In this document: one piece after another, positions 63,331-64,000 of the stretch
How the letters are laid out: each line of letters starts with the position of its first letter
How positions within the stretch are numbered: the stretch's first letter is position 1
NCBI RefSeq assembly: GCF_003173355.1
Contig: NZ_QGMY01000009.1
Span: 105,678-169,677, forward strand
From: Methanospirillum lacunae
GTDB taxonomy: Archaea; Halobacteriota; Methanomicrobia; Methanomicrobiales; Methanospirillaceae
Direction of reading: 5' to 3'
Length of the DNA stretch: 64,000 bases
The notes under the pieces: model-generated
Told to the model about the DNA's origin: nothing
The model's input: only the letters and a program-made list of their open reading frames with translations
Databases searched by the model: none
Translations under genes and position numbers: made by a program

Positions 63331-63450
63331 GCCATAAAATTGATGTTGGATCCTATTTAGTGCATTGGAACATTCAAAGCCGTGAAAACACAGAAAACTC
63401 CCTAACAGGAGATCAACACAAACAAAAAAAGAGGATTTTGGTTTTCAACC

Positions 63451-64000
63451 TTAGTTCCGGCGCAGTGCAAAGAATGCTACTGCTCCGAGGCCTGCGAGTG
63501 CTGCCATTGCGCCAAATCCTGGTGACTTCTTGGTCGGTTCAGGGGTTGGAACGGTGGTTGCCTTCTCGGTTGGCTTTGCGGTTGCTGCTGCAGTTGTTGC
63601 TACAGCGGTTGGCTTCTCGGTTGGAGTTGCGTTCTGCTGAGTAACATTTGCTGCTGGTGCTGCTGCAGTTGCGTTCTTGGTTGCGTTAACTGCTGGTGCT
63701 GCTGGGGTGACTTTTGCTGCCGGCTCTTTTGCTGCTGCCGGAGCGCCGCCTGCCTCAACAACGTTGAACAGTGAAGTCTCAACTGTATCAACAGTTACAC
63801 CGGAAACACGGACGATGTACTCGTCTGGCTTGAAGGTGGATGCGTCAACGCTGAAGCTCCACTTGTTCAGACCGTCAGTGCCCTGCTGGACCTTGACAGT
63901 TCCGGTTGCGCCGCTGAACTCACCGCTCTGTGACTTATCGGTCGGCTTGAATGAGGATGAAGTAACCTCAACGAGCAGATCGTTGTCGTCGTATGCCAGG
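63451..64000 (-). CDS. S-layer-type protein with PGF-CTERM signal, C-terminal part
   Basis: The minus-strand frame is open from the window's last base to a TAA at 63451-63453; the N-terminal part lies beyond the edge. It reads beta-rich sequence (SSFKPTDKSQSGEFSGATG, VSGVTVDTVETSLFN), then a long Ala/Thr/Pro-rich stalk with many N-A-T sites, and ends with KSPGFGAMAALAGLGAVAFF plus ALRRN. This is a PGF-CTERM tripartite tail, the signal for archaeosortase A cleavage and lipid attachment. It is probably a cell-surface S-layer-like or related protein of Methanomicrobiales. Confidence 0.85.
   Translation of the reverse strand, partial: LAYDDNDLLVEVTSSSFKPTDKSQSGEFSGATGTVKVQQGTDGLNKWSFSVDASTFKPDEYIVRVSGVTVDTVETSLFNVVEAGGAPAAAKEPAAKVTPAAPAVNATKNATAAAPAANVTQQNATPTEKPTAVATTAAATAKPTEKATTVPTPEPTKKSPGFGAMAALAGLGAVAFFALRRN

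Noticed and set aside
63213..63644. Plus-strand frame of 143 codons across the end of the AMP phosphorylase and S-layer genes
   Set aside because: It is antisense to two well-supported minus-strand genes and is repetitive because of the Ala/Thr-rich stalk.
1..64000. CRISPR arrays, insertion sequences, prophage or integrase genes
   Set aside because: I looked for regularly spaced repeats, transposases, recombinases and tRNA-flanking duplications and saw none in this window.

Overview
The window comes from a hydrogenotrophic methanogenic archaeon. The F420-dependent methylene-H4MPT dehydrogenase (mtd, 54461-55303) and reductase (mer, 56368-57354), a Tfx-type regulator beside mtd, archaeal-type ribosomal proteins (eS4, eL19, eL32), the RNase P protein Rnp1, an NrpR-family regulator, AMP phosphorylase, SepCysS and a PGF-CTERM surface protein all point to the Methanomicrobiales. 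The set would fit a Methanospirillum-like genome, but the genus is my inference.

Region 1 (1-9.7 kb) holds the tail of a PAS-domain protein, tRNA-Cys, a thioredoxin-like lipoprotein and a tight six-gene minus-strand cluster (1862-6059). That cluster encodes a stand-alone ABC ATPase, a HypB/CooC-like GTPase, a small [4Fe-4S] protein, a solute-binding-protein fold without signal peptide, a ThiF/MoeB-like E1 enzyme and a ThiS/MoaD-like carrier. It looks like a cofactor or sulfur-transfer module of unknown product. A TauE/SafE permease, a response regulator and two tandem two-CW proteins follow.

Region 2 (9.9-30.1 kb) is dominated by sulfur, cysteine and Fe-S metabolism: DUF1890/DUF1894 proteins, an orphan sulfonate-type binding protein with a C-terminal frameshift, a ubiquitin-like carrier overlapping a TtuA-type tRNA thiolase, a SufS-type desulfurase, quinolinate synthase, IscS-IscU, SepCysS, O-acetylhomoserine sulfhydrylase and homoserine acetyltransferase. 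A 14-bp palindrome, TTCACRATYGTGAA, occurs at six places between 7.4 and 29.2 kb. All six lie upstream of genes of this theme or of two winged-helix regulators. I propose a previously undescribed sulfur/cysteine regulon; this is the main finding. Inserted here are a LytS-type membrane SpoIIE phosphatase paired with an acyl-CoA carboxyltransferase, and a membrane papain-like protease.

Region 3 (30.1-37.8 kb) holds a CARDB-like secreted protein and three tandem membrane proteins with PEGA domains and kinase folds. All three lack the catalytic Asp residues and appear to be pseudokinases.

Region 4 (38.9-53.3 kb) is the canonical archaeal S10-spc ribosomal supercluster on the minus strand, from uL3 through uL15, then secY, adkA, an EMC3/TMCO1-like membrane protein and cmk. 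A long leader precedes uL3.

Region 5 (53.8-64 kb) holds tfx/mtd, a GalT-like enzyme, mer, a divergent tubulin/FtsZ-like protein, an NrpR-like regulator with an archaeal dUTPase, tRNA-Arg(UCG), a surface protein, AMP phosphorylase and the C-terminal part of an S-layer-type protein cut by the window end.
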